DNA of 22,433 nt from Paenibacillaceae bacterium UBA6304 (GCA_002439285.1 DJTQ01000272.1:580-23012), one strand, 5' to 3'. Shown: positions 6,898 through 15,011, counted from the first letter of the stretch. The notes: generated from the sequence alone by a model not told the origin. A program made the numbers and translations.

Positions 6898-8142
6898 TCA
6901 TTTTGCTGCCTGCTTCCCCAGCGCAGACGCAATCCAATGAATGATTCCGGCAAGCAGCGAGACAATAACGAGGAAGGCGACGAATACAATCATGAGTAAT
7001 ATCATTTTCGGAACGCCTTCCCATCCGGGCAACAATACGTCTGTCTCTGGCGGTAATTGAAACAAGACAGGGAGATGGCCCATCAAAGGATTCCATATCA
7101 TAAGAAGGAGAATGGCGGACAAAAGGGCATGAACCAGGCGGGCGATAAGGAAAGGAAAATAACGAAGATCCGCTCCGTTCAAGATGCTGGCTACTTGAGC
7201 ATGGACCGAAAGCCCGCCCCAGGACAGAATAAAAGCAGCGGCCGCGGCTTTGAACATAAGCGGGACCCCGGCGGGAGCCGCCGCAGCTTTGGCGCCAAGC
7301 GTCACCTCGAACAGCCCGCCGACTAGCGGCTCGGCGAGCTCGGAAGGCAAGGAGATAGCCGGGAGCAGCAACCGGACCCCGGAATATAAAACGCTCATGA
7401 CATGAGAGGCCGTCAATACCTCCAAAACGACGGAGAAAAAGACGACCAGTCCGCCGACGACGGTCATGAGTTGCAGGGAGGAACTGACGGCTTGCTTGAG
7501 CAATTCTCCAAGGCTGCGTCCATCCTGCATTCTTGCTTCATGCATGGCTTTGAGCGCGGTTCGGAAACTGAATTTAGGGACGGATCTCCCCGTTGAAGAG
7601 GAGCCGTCCTTGGAGCTGGCTTCTTCCTTGGATCCGTAAAATCGCATAAGCACTCCGACCAGCAGCGCGCTTCCGTAATGGGCGATTGCAAGGATGCCAG
7701 CCAGTTTGGGGTTGCCGAAGAAACCGACGGATACGGCACCGATCAGAAAAATGGGGTCTGAAGAAGTGGTGAAAGCAACGAGACGTTCCCCTTCTTCACG
7801 GCTTACTAGCCGTTGTTCTCTTAACTTAGTAGCCAGCTTGGCGCTAACGGGATACCCGGAAGCGAAGCCCATGGCTGCCACAAACCCCCCGCTCCCGGGA
7901 ATGCGAAATAGCGGCTTCATCAGCGGATCCAGCAGCTTGCCGAGGAAATGTACGATTCCGAAGCCGAGCATGACTTCGGAGATAACGAAGAATGGAAATA
8001 GGGACGGAAACAGCACGTCCCACCAAATGGCGAGCCCTCTTATTCCGGCATCCCACGAAGCACGCGGGAACGCGAGCATAAGAAGCGCCATAGTCAGCGC
8101 CGCAGCGAGCAGGAACAGGGTGCTCCATCGCTTAAGATTCAT
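6898..8142 (-). CDS. ylbJ: Sporulation integral membrane protein YlbJ
   Basis: A 414-residue polytopic membrane protein of the YlbJ family, which carries nucleoside-recognition (Gate) domains. Bacillus YlbJ is SigE-dependent and required for proper spore formation and cortex; its substrate is unknown. At least eight hydrophobic segments are visible, starting with one at about 9-25. Two Gate-like repeats can be seen, around SLFPFFVISEVMLGFG / GFVAAMGFASGYPVSAKLA and again around LVGGLFEVTLGAKAAA / AFILSWGGLSVHAQ. A long charged cytoplasmic loop (SKEEASSKDGSSSTGRS) separates them. The start is ATG at 8140-8142 with GGAGG 8 nt upstream; a longer frame to 8226 lacks a ribosome site. It heads the apparent ylbJ-NAD kinase-S41 transcription unit. 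Confidence 0.9.
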   Translation of the reverse strand: MNLKRWSTLFLLAAALTMALLMLAFPRASWDAGIRGLAIWWDVLFPSLFPFFVISEVMLGFGIVHFLGKLLDPLMKPLFRIPGSGGFVAAMGFASGYPVSAKLATKLREQRLVSREEGERLVAFTTSSDPIFLIGAVSVGFFGNPKLAGILAIAHYGSALLVGVLMRFYGSKEEASSKDGSSSTGRSVPKFSFRTALKAMHEARMQDGRSLGELLKQAVSSSLQLMTVVGGLVVFFSVVLEVLTASHVMSVLYSGVRLLLPAISLPSELAEPLVGGLFEVTLGAKAAAAPAGVPLMFKAAAAAFILSWGGLSVHAQVASILNGADLRYFPFLIARLVHALLSAILLLMIWNPLMGHLPVLFQLPPETDVLLPGWEGVPKMILLMIVFVAFLVIVSLLAGIIHWIASALGKQAAK

Positions 8143-8171
8143 AAGTAACGCCTCCACAAGGATCTTAGTGA

Positions 8172-8179
8172 AGTGTATG
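8172..8179 (-). promoter_or_regulatory. SigE-like -10 element upstream of ylbJ
   Basis: Read on the minus strand, CATACACT matches the SigE -10 pattern CATACANT, 29 nt upstream of the ylbJ ATG. The -35 region at the right distance (GTGCTGTT) is a poor match, so this is tentative, though SigE control is known for Bacillus ylbJ. Confidence 0.35.
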
Positions 8180-8297
8180 AACCCGGAGGGACAAACAGCA
8201 CAAAAAAACAAAGAAAGCGATTTCAAAAATAGGCTGTATTTTTCGTTTCATTATGTTAAAATGTGGCTATAAGTATTTCATGGATGGAGTGTTGAAT

Positions 8298-8393
8298 ATG
8301 AGCTTTGTCGCCGGTCTTCTCGTATGCGCTTTTGTATATGTCATTCGCGCCTCTCTAGTCCGTTCCGGTGAAGAGGATTGGCGCAGCTACTAG
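8298..8393 (+). CDS. 31-residue membrane peptide
   Basis: A short open frame MSFVAGLLVCAFVYVIRASL... ending in EDWRSY. It is one hydrophobic helix (about 3-16) followed by a positively then negatively charged tail. GGAG lies 8 nt before the ATG (8298-8300), and an in-frame ATG 18 nt upstream is possible but has no ribosome site. It is followed by its own terminator, which supports a separate short transcript. I do not recognise the family. It is divergent from ylbJ and upstream of the globin gene. Confidence 0.55.
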   Translation: MSFVAGLLVCAFVYVIRASLVRSGEEDWRSY

Positions 8394-8424
8394 ACATTCC
8401 TCTGCTCAAGAGGTCACTAATACG

Positions 8425-8457
8425 TAAAAGTTCCGTCTCGGAGCTTTTATTTTTTTT
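8425..8457 (+). terminator. Terminator after the 31-aa membrane peptide
   Basis: Stem taaaagttccg (8425-8435) with cggagctttta (8439-8449), a 3-nt loop and eight T. It separates the small peptide gene from the globin promoter. Confidence 0.9.
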
Positions 8458-8467
8458 GCCAAAAGTT

Positions 8468-8476
8468 TGCTATAAT
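8468..8476 (+). promoter_or_regulatory. Extended -10 promoter of the globin operon
   Basis: TGC-TATAAT is a perfect extended -10, placed just after the preceding terminator. Start of transcription is predicted near 8483, about 45 nt before the chosen TTG start. No clear -35. Confidence 0.6.
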
Positions 8477-8527
8477 AGGAACAGGAAGAAGTTTGCTTTT
8501 ATAATTCGCATGAAAGATGGAGATATA

Positions 8528-8911
8528 TTGAATCCAAGTCTAAGTATTTATGATAATTTGGGCGGAGCCGAGACGATCCGGCGGCTGGTCGAGGCATTCT
8601 ATCCGAAAGTGCAGGAGAATCCGCTGCTCGGGCCGCTTTTTCCTGAAGATATTTACCCGGTGATGGAGAAACAATATATGTTTCTGTCGCAATTTTTCGG
8701 AGGGCCCTCCTTGTACTCTGATGCATATGGTCATCCGATGATGCGGGCGCGCCATCTTCCTTTCCCGGTCACTCCGGAACGGGCGGACGCCTGGCTTGGA
8801 TGCATGAGCGCAGCTCTGACGGAGATTGGAATCGAGGAGCAATTGCGTGAATTGGTGCTTAAACGATTGTCGGGCCCTGCTTTTCATTTTGTTAATACAA
8901 CCGAAGAGTAA
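8528..8911 (+). CDS. Group II truncated hemoglobin (YjbI/GlbO type)
   Basis: A 127-residue truncated globin, very similar in layout to Bacillus YjbI. Landmark residues of group II globins are visible: Y25 (B10), F38 near CD1, the proximal haem ligand H76 in RARHLPFP, and W89 (G8) in ADAWL. These proteins bind haem and react with O2, NO or peroxide; the physiological role here is not shown by sequence. The start is TTG at 8528, which has GGAG about 6 nt upstream and gives the family length. The upstream in-frame ATG at 8510 lacks a ribosome site, and the longest frame (from 8378) would cross the terminator and promoter. It is followed 41 nt later by the DUF2225 gene, probably in one operon. 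Confidence 0.9.
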   Translation: MNPSLSIYDNLGGAETIRRLVEAFYPKVQENPLLGPLFPEDIYPVMEKQYMFLSQFFGGPSLYSDAYGHPMMRARHLPFPVTPERADAWLGCMSAALTEIGIEEQLRELVLKRLSGPAFHFVNTTEE

Positions 8912-8952
8912 AACTTACTTAATTAAGACCGATACGGAAGGAAGTTACCCCA

Positions 8953-9660
8953 GTGGATTTAGAACAATTAGAACCTCTTTATCAAATCAAAGTAACATGC
9001 AGTAATTGTGAGGCCGTTTTCTCAACCTCGCGTGTGCGCCAAAGCTTTAAACGGGCTACACGAACGGATACGGATTTCTGCGGATATTACCGGTCGGAGA
9101 ATCCGGATTATTATGTAGTGCGGATTTGTCCATCCTGCGGATTCGCGTCGACCGAGAACTTCAATCCCAAGATCAATGACTTACAGCGGAAAAAGTTCCA
9201 GGAAGATATCGGAAATCGCTACGTCCAACGCGACTTCAGCGGATACCGGGATTGGAACACGGCCCTTGAAACTTATAAGTTGGGCTTGTTGTGCGCTCAA
9301 ACGATCGGGGAGAAGGATCGGATCATCGCTAGCCTATTGCATCATATCGCCTGGTTGTATCGTTATCAGGATAATAAAGAGCAAGAGCAACGGTTTTTAA
9401 AATATTCCCTGGACTCCTATATTCGAGTTTATGAAACTGAGGATATGCATGGCAGCGATGCCCGCCTGATGTACCTGATCGGCGAACTTCATCGCCGGAC
9501 GGGAAATAATAATGATGCGGTGAAATGGTTCTCGCGCGTTATCAATGATAAACGGATTATGGATGCTGCTATGATTCGTGCTTGCCGGGAGCAATGGGCT
9601 GTGCTGCGTGAGGAAATGCTGAACGGGGGACAGGAATTGCCTGAAGAAATGCGGGGTTAA
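8953..9660 (+). CDS. DUF2225 family protein, zinc-ribbon plus TPR-like
   Basis: A 235-residue soluble protein. Two CxxC pairs near the N-terminus (C16/C19 and C59/C62) should form a zinc site. From about 105 onward the protein is helical, with repeats resembling tetratricopeptides (WNTALETYKLGLLCAQ, then DARLMYLIGELHRRTGNNNDAVKWFSRVI), suggesting a protein-binding scaffold. The architecture matches DUF2225, whose function is unknown to me. The start is GTG at 8953 with AAGGAAG 8 nt upstream. It is likely co-transcribed with the globin gene. Confidence 0.85.
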   Translation: MDLEQLEPLYQIKVTCSNCEAVFSTSRVRQSFKRATRTDTDFCGYYRSENPDYYVVRICPSCGFASTENFNPKINDLQRKKFQEDIGNRYVQRDFSGYRDWNTALETYKLGLLCAQTIGEKDRIIASLLHHIAWLYRYQDNKEQEQRFLKYSLDSYIRVYETEDMHGSDARLMYLIGELHRRTGNNNDAVKWFSRVINDKRIMDAAMIRACREQWAVLREEMLNGGQELPEEMRG

Positions 9661-9675
9661 TATAACCCCGCTGTT
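9651..9675. terminator. Terminator hairpin between DUF2225 gene and convergent Cys-rich gene
   Basis: Stem gcggggtta / taaccccgc spans 9651-9671 and overlaps the DUF2225 stop codon. The plus-side tail is TGTTTAAATTT, the minus-side tail ATTTCTTC; both are weak T tracts, so it may act in both directions. Confidence 0.6.
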
Positions 9676-9683
9676 TAAATTTC

Positions 9684-9914
9684 TTACCGTAAAACGGTGT
9701 CCGTCAGCAAATAGTCCGAATCGCTGTCCAAGAGCATGACTTTGTTTCCGCAGCAGGGAAAGATAAGCAGTTTCTTTTTGCCTTCGTGGACATGAACGAT
9801 ATCGCGCGGCTTCAGAGGAAGCAGGACATTGTCTTTTTTGCAAAACGGGCATTCGAGTACATAGACATCTTTCATAAGGATATCGTAAGGCAGTGTCTTC
9901 TCAAAAGGTATCAT
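9684..9914 (-). CDS. Small cysteine-rich (putative zinc-binding) protein
   Basis: A 76-residue protein with C22PFC25 and, 29 residues later, C54C55G, giving enough thiols for a zinc-ribbon-like site. The rest is a compact beta-rich pattern (DNVLLPLKPRDIVHVHEGKK then KLLIFPCCGNKVMLLDSD). Its ATG (9912-9914) overlaps the TGA of the upstream YycC-like gene as ATGA, which indicates translational coupling. An alternative in-frame ATG at codon 14 (MKDVYVLECPFC) is possible and would give a 63-aa product starting closer to the zinc site. I do not recognise the family. Confidence 0.65.
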   Translation of the reverse strand: MIPFEKTLPYDILMKDVYVLECPFCKKDNVLLPLKPRDIVHVHEGKKKLLIFPCCGNKVMLLDSDSDYLLTDTVLR

Positions 9915-10084
9915 GATGGCTGATCCGGTTTGTCGGCTTGCTGGCCCGAGGCTTCCCGTTTCGCAAGCTCCGCGATTTTTTGCAGTAATATATGTTGCGG
10001 CATATGCATAAGATGCTCGATCGGCACCTTCAGTTCGGCAGCCAGCTTAATTGCGGTGTCCGGTGAAATTTGCAATGGCTTCAT
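9911..10084 (-). CDS. yycC: YycC-like small protein
   Basis: A 57-residue protein beginning MKPLQISPDTAIKLAAELKV, with PIEHLMHMPQHILLQKIAEL following. This matches my memory of the YycC family, a short Bacillus/Paenibacillus protein of unknown function. The tail after about residue 45 is hydrophilic. The ATG at 10082-10084 has AGGAGGG about 7 nt upstream; the longer frame upstream has no ribosome site. The next gene downstream is coupled through an ATGA overlap, so both are made from one transcript. Confidence 0.75.
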   Translation of the reverse strand: MKPLQISPDTAIKLAAELKVPIEHLMHMPQHILLQKIAELAKREASGQQADKPDQPS

Positions 10085-10124
10085 AATATAATTCCCTCCT
10101 AATGTCTTGCTAAGTATATGCCCT

Positions 10125-10166
10125 GCTGTTAAACAGCTTGATTGGGTAATGATGTACTTATAGTTA
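10125..10166 (+). promoter_or_regulatory. Palindrome and weak SigA promoter between yycC and the M3 peptidase
   Basis: GCTGTTAAACAGC (10125-10137) is a perfect 13-bp palindrome in the divergent region. It abuts a possible promoter for the peptidase, TTGATT (10138-10143), 17 bp, TAGTTA (10161-10166). The -10 is poor. The palindrome could be an operator for either direction; no regulator is identifiable. Confidence 0.35.
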
Positions 10167-10222
10167 TACACTTTTATTCTACCCAGGATCAATACGGTGG
10201 ACGCGAAAGGATGAAAATAGCG

Positions 10223-12025
10223 ATGAAACAACTAATGAACCCGGTTACGCCGACATGGGAGCTTGAATCGATCTTTGCGGGAGGGTCTTCCTCTGCGGAT
10301 TTCAGATCCTTCCTTGCCCGGATCGAAGAGGACCTTTCCCAACTGAATGAGAGACTGAAAGGGGCCGAGGCTCCCAAAGGTATAGAGGATACGGCCCGTT
10401 TCGACGATGTGATCGAAGGCATGCAGAGCGCGTCAGCCCGTTTGGTAGAGGCAACGAGCTTTGTGGATTGTTTAACGGCACAAGATCAGCGTGACAAAAA
10501 GGCAGTGCAGCTTGTAGCTAAAGTTACTGCACTCCGGGCGGCGTACGCAAATGTGATGACTCTGTTTCAAAATGTGTTGCGGATGACGGAGGACTCCGTG
10601 TGGGAAGCGTGGATGGGGCGGTCTGAAATTTCGCCGGTCTCTTTTGTATTAAGTGAAAAGCGCCATGCAGCCAAAGAAAAATTGTCCCCTGAATTGGAAA
10701 GTTTGGCCTCGGATCTTGCCGTGGACGGTTATCATGGCTGGGGCCAACATTATGATACGATCGTGGCCAAAGTAGGTGTCCCCTACACCGATGACAAAGG
10801 GGAGACCACGACGCTGTCTGTCGGCCAGGCGGCAAACAGACTCGACGATCCTGACCGGAGCGTTCGGGATACGACCTTTATTAAATGGGAAGAGGCTTGG
10901 AGCGGGGTTGCCGATTATGCTGCGGACAGCTTGAACCGGCTCGCCGGGTTCCGGTTGAAAATGTACGAAAAGCGCGGCTGGGAAGACGTCCTTAAAGAGC
11001 CGCTTGATATCAACCGGATGTCACGTGAGACGCTGGATACGATGTGGCAGGTTATTGAAGAAAGTAAGCCAATCTTCGTCTCCTATTTGGAGCGGAAAGC
11101 GAAGCTGCTCGGTCTGGAAAAGCTGAACTGGAGCGATGTGGACGCCCCGCTTGGTGAAGTCGCGGGCAAAATCACCTATGACCAAGCCGCGGAGGAAATC
11201 GTTAAACAGTTCCGCAACTTCAGTCCGAAACTCGCAGATTTTGCGGTACAGGCCTTTAACCAGCGCTGGATCGAAGCGGAGGATCGTCCCGGTAAACGTC
11301 CGGGCGGTTTCTGTATTTCCTTGCCGGTAAGTAAAGAGACCCGGATATTCATGACTTTCGGGGGAACCGTCTCGAATATGGCGACGCTGGCTCATGAGCT
11401 TGGACATGCCTATCATCAATATTTGATGGATGATCTTCCACAATTTAATCAGGACTATGCGATGAACGTGGCCGAAACGGCATCCACTTTTGCCGAGATG
11501 ATTGTTGCGGATGCCTTGGTCCGGAATGCAACAAGCGAACAAGAAAAGATCAGCCTTTTGGCAGATAAGATTCAGAGCGGTATTGCCTTCTTTATGAATA
11601 TTCATGCCCGTTTCCTGTTTGAAACCCGGTTCTATGAGAAGCGCAAACAAGGCATGCTGGATGCTTCGGAACTGTGCACTTTAATGGAAGAAGCCCAGCA
11701 GGAAGCGTTCCGTGGAGCGTTAGGGGAATATCATCCTCATTTTTGGGCTTCTAAGCTGCACTTTTACATCACGGACGTCCCGTTCTACAACTTCCCGTAT
11801 ACGTTCGGTTACATGTTCAGTACCGGAATTTATGCGCTCGCCGTTCGCGAAGGGGCGGGTTTTGCCGAGAAGTATGACGCGCTGTTGATGGATACCGGCC
11901 GGATGACCGTTGAAGAGTTGGCGGCCAAACATCTGAACGTGGATTTGACAAAGCCGGACTTCTGGAGAGAAGCCATGTCCGTCGTAGTGGATGACGTGAA
12001 GCAGTTCCTGGAACTGACCAAATAG
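10223..12025 (+). CDS. M3 family oligoendopeptidase (PepF-like)
   Basis: A 600-residue cytoplasmic zinc endopeptidase that cleaves short peptides, of the M3B/PepF type. The zinc site is intact: HELGH at 391-395 (H391, H395, catalytic E392), with the third ligand E418 in NVAETAS, 27 residues on. The usual M3 C-terminal motifs follow, including FYNFPYTFGYMFSTGIY. The N-terminal helical lobe (about 1-330) has the normal length. The start at 10223 (MKQLMNPVTPTWELESIF) was preferred because AAAGGA lies about 11 nt upstream; ATG at 10211 is in frame but too close to the same site. It is monocistronic, with a terminator directly downstream. In B. subtilis a PepF gene lies near the yjbI globin, which may echo this arrangement. 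Confidence 0.92.
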   Translation: MKQLMNPVTPTWELESIFAGGSSSADFRSFLARIEEDLSQLNERLKGAEAPKGIEDTARFDDVIEGMQSASARLVEATSFVDCLTAQDQRDKKAVQLVAKVTALRAAYANVMTLFQNVLRMTEDSVWEAWMGRSEISPVSFVLSEKRHAAKEKLSPELESLASDLAVDGYHGWGQHYDTIVAKVGVPYTDDKGETTTLSVGQAANRLDDPDRSVRDTTFIKWEEAWSGVADYAADSLNRLAGFRLKMYEKRGWEDVLKEPLDINRMSRETLDTMWQVIEESKPIFVSYLERKAKLLGLEKLNWSDVDAPLGEVAGKITYDQAAEEIVKQFRNFSPKLADFAVQAFNQRWIEAEDRPGKRPGGFCISLPVSKETRIFMTFGGTVSNMATLAHELGHAYHQYLMDDLPQFNQDYAMNVAETASTFAEMIVADALVRNATSEQEKISLLADKIQSGIAFFMNIHARFLFETRFYEKRKQGMLDASELCTLMEEAQQEAFRGALGEYHPHFWASKLHFYITDVPFYNFPYTFGYMFSTGIYALAVREGAGFAEKYDALLMDTGRMTVEELAAKHLNVDLTKPDFWREAMSVVVDDVKQFLELTK

Positions 12026-12076
12026 ACCAAATAAAATTCGCATACGATACTTTAACAATATTAGATTGATCCAAAA

Positions 12077-12108
12077 GGCCGACAAGGAGTTTACTTGTCG
12101 GTTTTTTG
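12077..12108 (+). terminator. Terminator of the M3 peptidase gene
   Basis: Stem ccgacaag (12079-12086) with cttgtcgg (12094-12101), a 7-nt loop and six T. Confidence 0.92.
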
Positions 12109-12190
12109 GGCTTTAATGTCTGCATCTTTTAAATATAAAGCGCATACATCCGGATGATTCATAGTATAAAATCATAAACCTAACATGTAA

Positions 12191-12231
12191 AGAAAATTAT
12201 TTTCTAATTTAACGGATATTTAGAAAATAAT
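12191..12231. promoter_or_regulatory. Candidate operator (nested inverted repeats) of the catabolic operon
   Basis: Two overlapping symmetries are seen. AGAAAATTATTTTCT (12191-12205) is a perfect 15-bp palindrome. A wider inverted repeat pairs attattttctaa (12196-12207) exactly with ttagaaaataat (12220-12231) across 12 bp. The block ends 11 bp before the promoter -35 below. Its position suggests a binding site for the RpiR-type regulator encoded at the end of the operon, but that link is inferred. Confidence 0.6.
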
Positions 12232-12242
12232 AAACATAATCA

Positions 12243-12271
12243 TTTACAAGTTCGTTCGATTCTGCTAATTT
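12243..12271 (+). promoter_or_regulatory. SigA-type promoter of the catabolic operon
   Basis: TTTACA (12243-12248), exactly 17 bp, TAATTT (12266-12271). Start of transcription is predicted near 12278, about 40 nt before the first gene. Confidence 0.5.
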
Positions 12272-12317
12272 AGAACACAAGAAACAGTCAAACCATATAC
12301 GAAGGAGGAATTTCAGG

Positions 12318-13667
12318 ATGGAGTCGTTTGATGTCATAGTGATGGGCGGCGGTATCTCCGGTACGATGGCCGCAGTGGCGGCTGCCAAATCAGGCGCGAA
12401 GACGCTGATTGTGGAATCTCAGGGCTATCTCGGCGGAACCTTGACCGCTAATGGAGTCGGTCCGATGATGACTTTTCATGCCGGGGAGAAGCAGGCTATT
12501 CAAGGATTGACCGACGAACTGATCGAGAGACTCAAGAGGATAGACAAATCGCCGGGGCATATTTTTGATACAGTCGGATTTACGTACTCGGTGACTCCGT
12601 TCGATGCGGAGGCCATGAAGGTTGAACTGGAATCCATGATCCTCGAGAACGGGGGACAGATCCTGTATCACTCCATGCTGGCAGAAGTGCAAACGGAGGA
12701 CCAGCGGATTACCGGGATTACGGTTTGTAATAAGTCCGGGTTAAGCAAGCTGTCCGCCAAAGTCTTCATAGACGCTACGGGGGACGGTGACCTGTCCGTG
12801 CGAGCGGGGGCGGATTTTACAAAAGGACGCGAAAGCGACGGGGCAACCCAGCCGATGACTTTGAAGATGAAGATGATCAATGTCGATATCGCTAAGGTGA
12901 AGGCTTATATTCATGCCCATCCGGAGGATTTTCCTCTCTACCATGGCGACACTTCGATCATTGAGAAAGCCCCGCGGTTGTCGACTGCCGGCTTCGTCAG
13001 TCTGTTTAAGAAAGCTAAGGAGAACGGCGAGATTTCCATTCCGCGAGAGGATATTCTGTTCTTCGAAACGAATACGCCGGGCGAAGTCATCATGAATACT
13101 ACGCGGATTCTCGGGCATGACGGTACGGATGCGTGGAGCCTTAGCCGAGCGGAGACGGAAGGGCGTAAGCAATGCAGGGAATTGGAGCGTTTCATGAAAA
13201 AGTACGTCCCCGGTTTTGAAAACGCTATCGTGGAAAATACCGGACCTTCCATCGGTGTGCGCGGCTCGCGACAGATTATCGGACTCTATACGTTAACGGC
13301 AGAAGATATTCTGTCGCAGACGAAGTTCGAGGATACGATTGCCCACTCGGGATATCCGATCGACATTCACAGTCCGGACGGCGAAGGAACGAAGCATGAG
13401 AAGCTGGAATGGGGCGGCATGTACAGCATTCCCTATCGTTGCCTGATTACGCCTACGCTCAAAAATGTCATCGTCATCGGGCGCTGTCTGTCCGCTACGT
13501 TCGAAGCTCAGGCCGCCGTCAGAACAACGCCGACTACCGGCGCCATCGGGCATGCTGGCGGGGTTGCTGCCGCACAGGCGGCTCTGCAAAACCTGGATGT
13601 TCAGCAGGTCGACGTGCCCCGGGTACAAAGCGAATTGAAGAAGCAAGGTGCGTACCTGGAGGTTTAA
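12318..13667 (+). CDS. FAD-dependent oxidoreductase (FAD_oxidored type)
   Basis: A 449-residue flavoprotein with an N-terminal Rossmann dinucleotide site, GGGISG at 10-15 and the ribose-binding acidic residue E33. A second FAD-contact motif is IDATGDGD (about 151-157), and the C-terminus has the typical VIVIGRCLSATFEAQAAVRTTP closing segment. This pattern fits the FAD_oxidored family (PF12831), which oxidises diverse small metabolites; the substrate cannot be read from sequence. The start ATG has AAGGAGGA upstream. It is the first gene of a five-gene unit with a carboxylate transporter, a HyuA-like ATPase, an HExxH protein and an RpiR regulator, so it likely acts on an imported substrate or its product. 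Confidence 0.85.
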   Translation: MESFDVIVMGGGISGTMAAVAAAKSGAKTLIVESQGYLGGTLTANGVGPMMTFHAGEKQAIQGLTDELIERLKRIDKSPGHIFDTVGFTYSVTPFDAEAMKVELESMILENGGQILYHSMLAEVQTEDQRITGITVCNKSGLSKLSAKVFIDATGDGDLSVRAGADFTKGRESDGATQPMTLKMKMINVDIAKVKAYIHAHPEDFPLYHGDTSIIEKAPRLSTAGFVSLFKKAKENGEISIPREDILFFETNTPGEVIMNTTRILGHDGTDAWSLSRAETEGRKQCRELERFMKKYVPGFENAIVENTGPSIGVRGSRQIIGLYTLTAEDILSQTKFEDTIAHSGYPIDIHSPDGEGTKHEKLEWGGMYSIPYRCLITPTLKNVIVIGRCLSATFEAQAAVRTTPTTGAIGHAGGVAAAQAALQNLDVQQVDVPRVQSELKKQGAYLEV

Positions 13668-13715
13668 GTTGAAACTTATACAGTTCTTAATTTGAATGGT
13701 AAAGGGGATTGAACC

Positions 13716-15011
13716 ATGAGTTCAATGATGTGGGTACAGGCAATTGGCATTTTAGTCGTATTTCTTGGGTTTTCGGCGCTGATGATGACACGGAAGCTGC
13801 CGACGATTCTGGCTCTGCCGAGCATGGCGATTTTGTTTGCATTGATCGCGGGCGTTCCTTGGTCTTCCGGTAATCCCGAGACGGCCACATTGAGCGGGAC
13901 GATTCTTGCCCAAGGGTCCATGCGGCTGTCCACGGCGATCGCCGGGCTGATCTTCGGCGCCTGGTTTGGTCAGATCCTGAATAAAGTCGGGGTCACCAAG
14001 GCCATTATCCGCAAAGCCGCCGAACTGGCGGGTGATAAGCCGGTGCTAATCGCACTGTTGTTCTTCATTACGGCATCGGTGATTTTTTCCGCAGCTAGCG
14101 GCCTTGGAATGGTTATTCTCGTAGGAACAATCATTATTCCAATTATGCTAACCGCCGGAATCAGCCAATTTCTGGCCTCCGTCGTTCTGTTGTCTTCCGT
14201 AGGCGTCGGGGTGCTGTTTAACGTCTCCAACTGGGCGGTTTACGTGGATGTTATGGGGCTGCCGGTTTCCACTATCGCCGACTATACACTGATTGCAGCG
14301 TTGCCGCTTATCGTAATTAGTATGATCATGATTGTGTTTTATGCTCGCCGCGATGGACGCGGACGCAAAGCATGGGCTATGCCGGCTACCTCTCCGTCCT
14401 CGGAAGGCCGAAAAGTTCCGACAATCGCTTTGATCAGCCCATTGGTTCCTGTAATTATGGTATTCGTCTTTAAAATGGATATCGTGCCTGCCGTTATTAT
14501 CGGTGCGGTTGCCACGTTGTTGCTCTCCTGGCCAAAGCGTCCGGTGCATGTGCTCTCCAGCTCCTTGGTGGAGGGAATTCAGGATGTGGCCGGGGCCTTG
14601 GGGCTGATGATCGGGATCGGTATGCTGGTCAACGCAGTTATGGCGCCTCAAGTTACGGCGATCATTTCGCCGGTGATCGAATCGGTACTGCCGAATAGCC
14701 CGCTGATGTACATCCTGTTCTTTACCATTTTGTCTCCGCTGGCGATTTACCGCGGTCCGCTTAACGTGTGGGGCCTGGGAAGCGGGATAGCCGCCCTGTT
14801 CGTGGGAGCGGGCATGACGCCGATCGCGGCTATGTTGGCGCTGCGAGTGGTCAGTAATGTGCAGGCTGTATCCGATCCGACCAACTCTCACAACGTTTGG
14901 GTGGCAGATTTTACGAAGAGTGACATTAACGATATTTTAAAACGGACTTTGCCGTGGATGGTCGTTGCCGTACTGATTTCCATGATGTGGGGCGCGTTCG
15001 TAGTATTTTAA
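13716..15011 (+). CDS. CitMHS/GntP-type carboxylate transporter
   Basis: A 431-residue inner-membrane protein with about 11-12 hydrophobic segments, beginning with a helix at about 5-24. A hydrophilic central loop (about 205-232, RRDGRGRKAW...SSEGRK) separates two similar halves. Segments rich in Gly/Ser/Thr, such as ASGLGMVILVGTIIIPIML and the late SNVQAVSDPTNSHNVW, fit the ion transporter superfamily (citrate/gluconate-type symporters). It probably imports the organic acid or amide used by its neighbours; the substrate is not determined. AAAGGGGA precedes the ATG, 48 nt after the flavoprotein gene. Confidence 0.8.
   Translation: MSSMMWVQAIGILVVFLGFSALMMTRKLPTILALPSMAILFALIAGVPWSSGNPETATLSGTILAQGSMRLSTAIAGLIFGAWFGQILNKVGVTKAIIRKAAELAGDKPVLIALLFFITASVIFSAASGLGMVILVGTIIIPIMLTAGISQFLASVVLLSSVGVGVLFNVSNWAVYVDVMGLPVSTIADYTLIAALPLIVISMIMIVFYARRDGRGRKAWAMPATSPSSEGRKVPTIALISPLVPVIMVFVFKMDIVPAVIIGAVATLLLSWPKRPVHVLSSSLVEGIQDVAGALGLMIGIGMLVNAVMAPQVTAIISPVIESVLPNSPLMYILFFTILSPLAIYRGPLNVWGLGSGIAALFVGAGMTPIAAMLALRVVSNVQAVSDPTNSHNVWVADFTKSDINDILKRTLPWMVVAVLISMMWGAFVVF

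Noticed and set aside
8378..8527. Longer globin start giving 177 aa
   Set aside because: The extension runs through a strong terminator and the extended -10 promoter and has no globin-like sequence.
11021..11650. 209-aa minus-strand reading frame inside the M3 peptidase gene
   Set aside because: It is an antisense shadow of a conserved coding region with intact catalytic motifs; there is no ribosome site.
14148..14891. 247-aa minus-strand His/Arg/Gln-rich frame in the transporter gene
   Set aside because: The composition is typical of an antisense shadow of a membrane protein gene.
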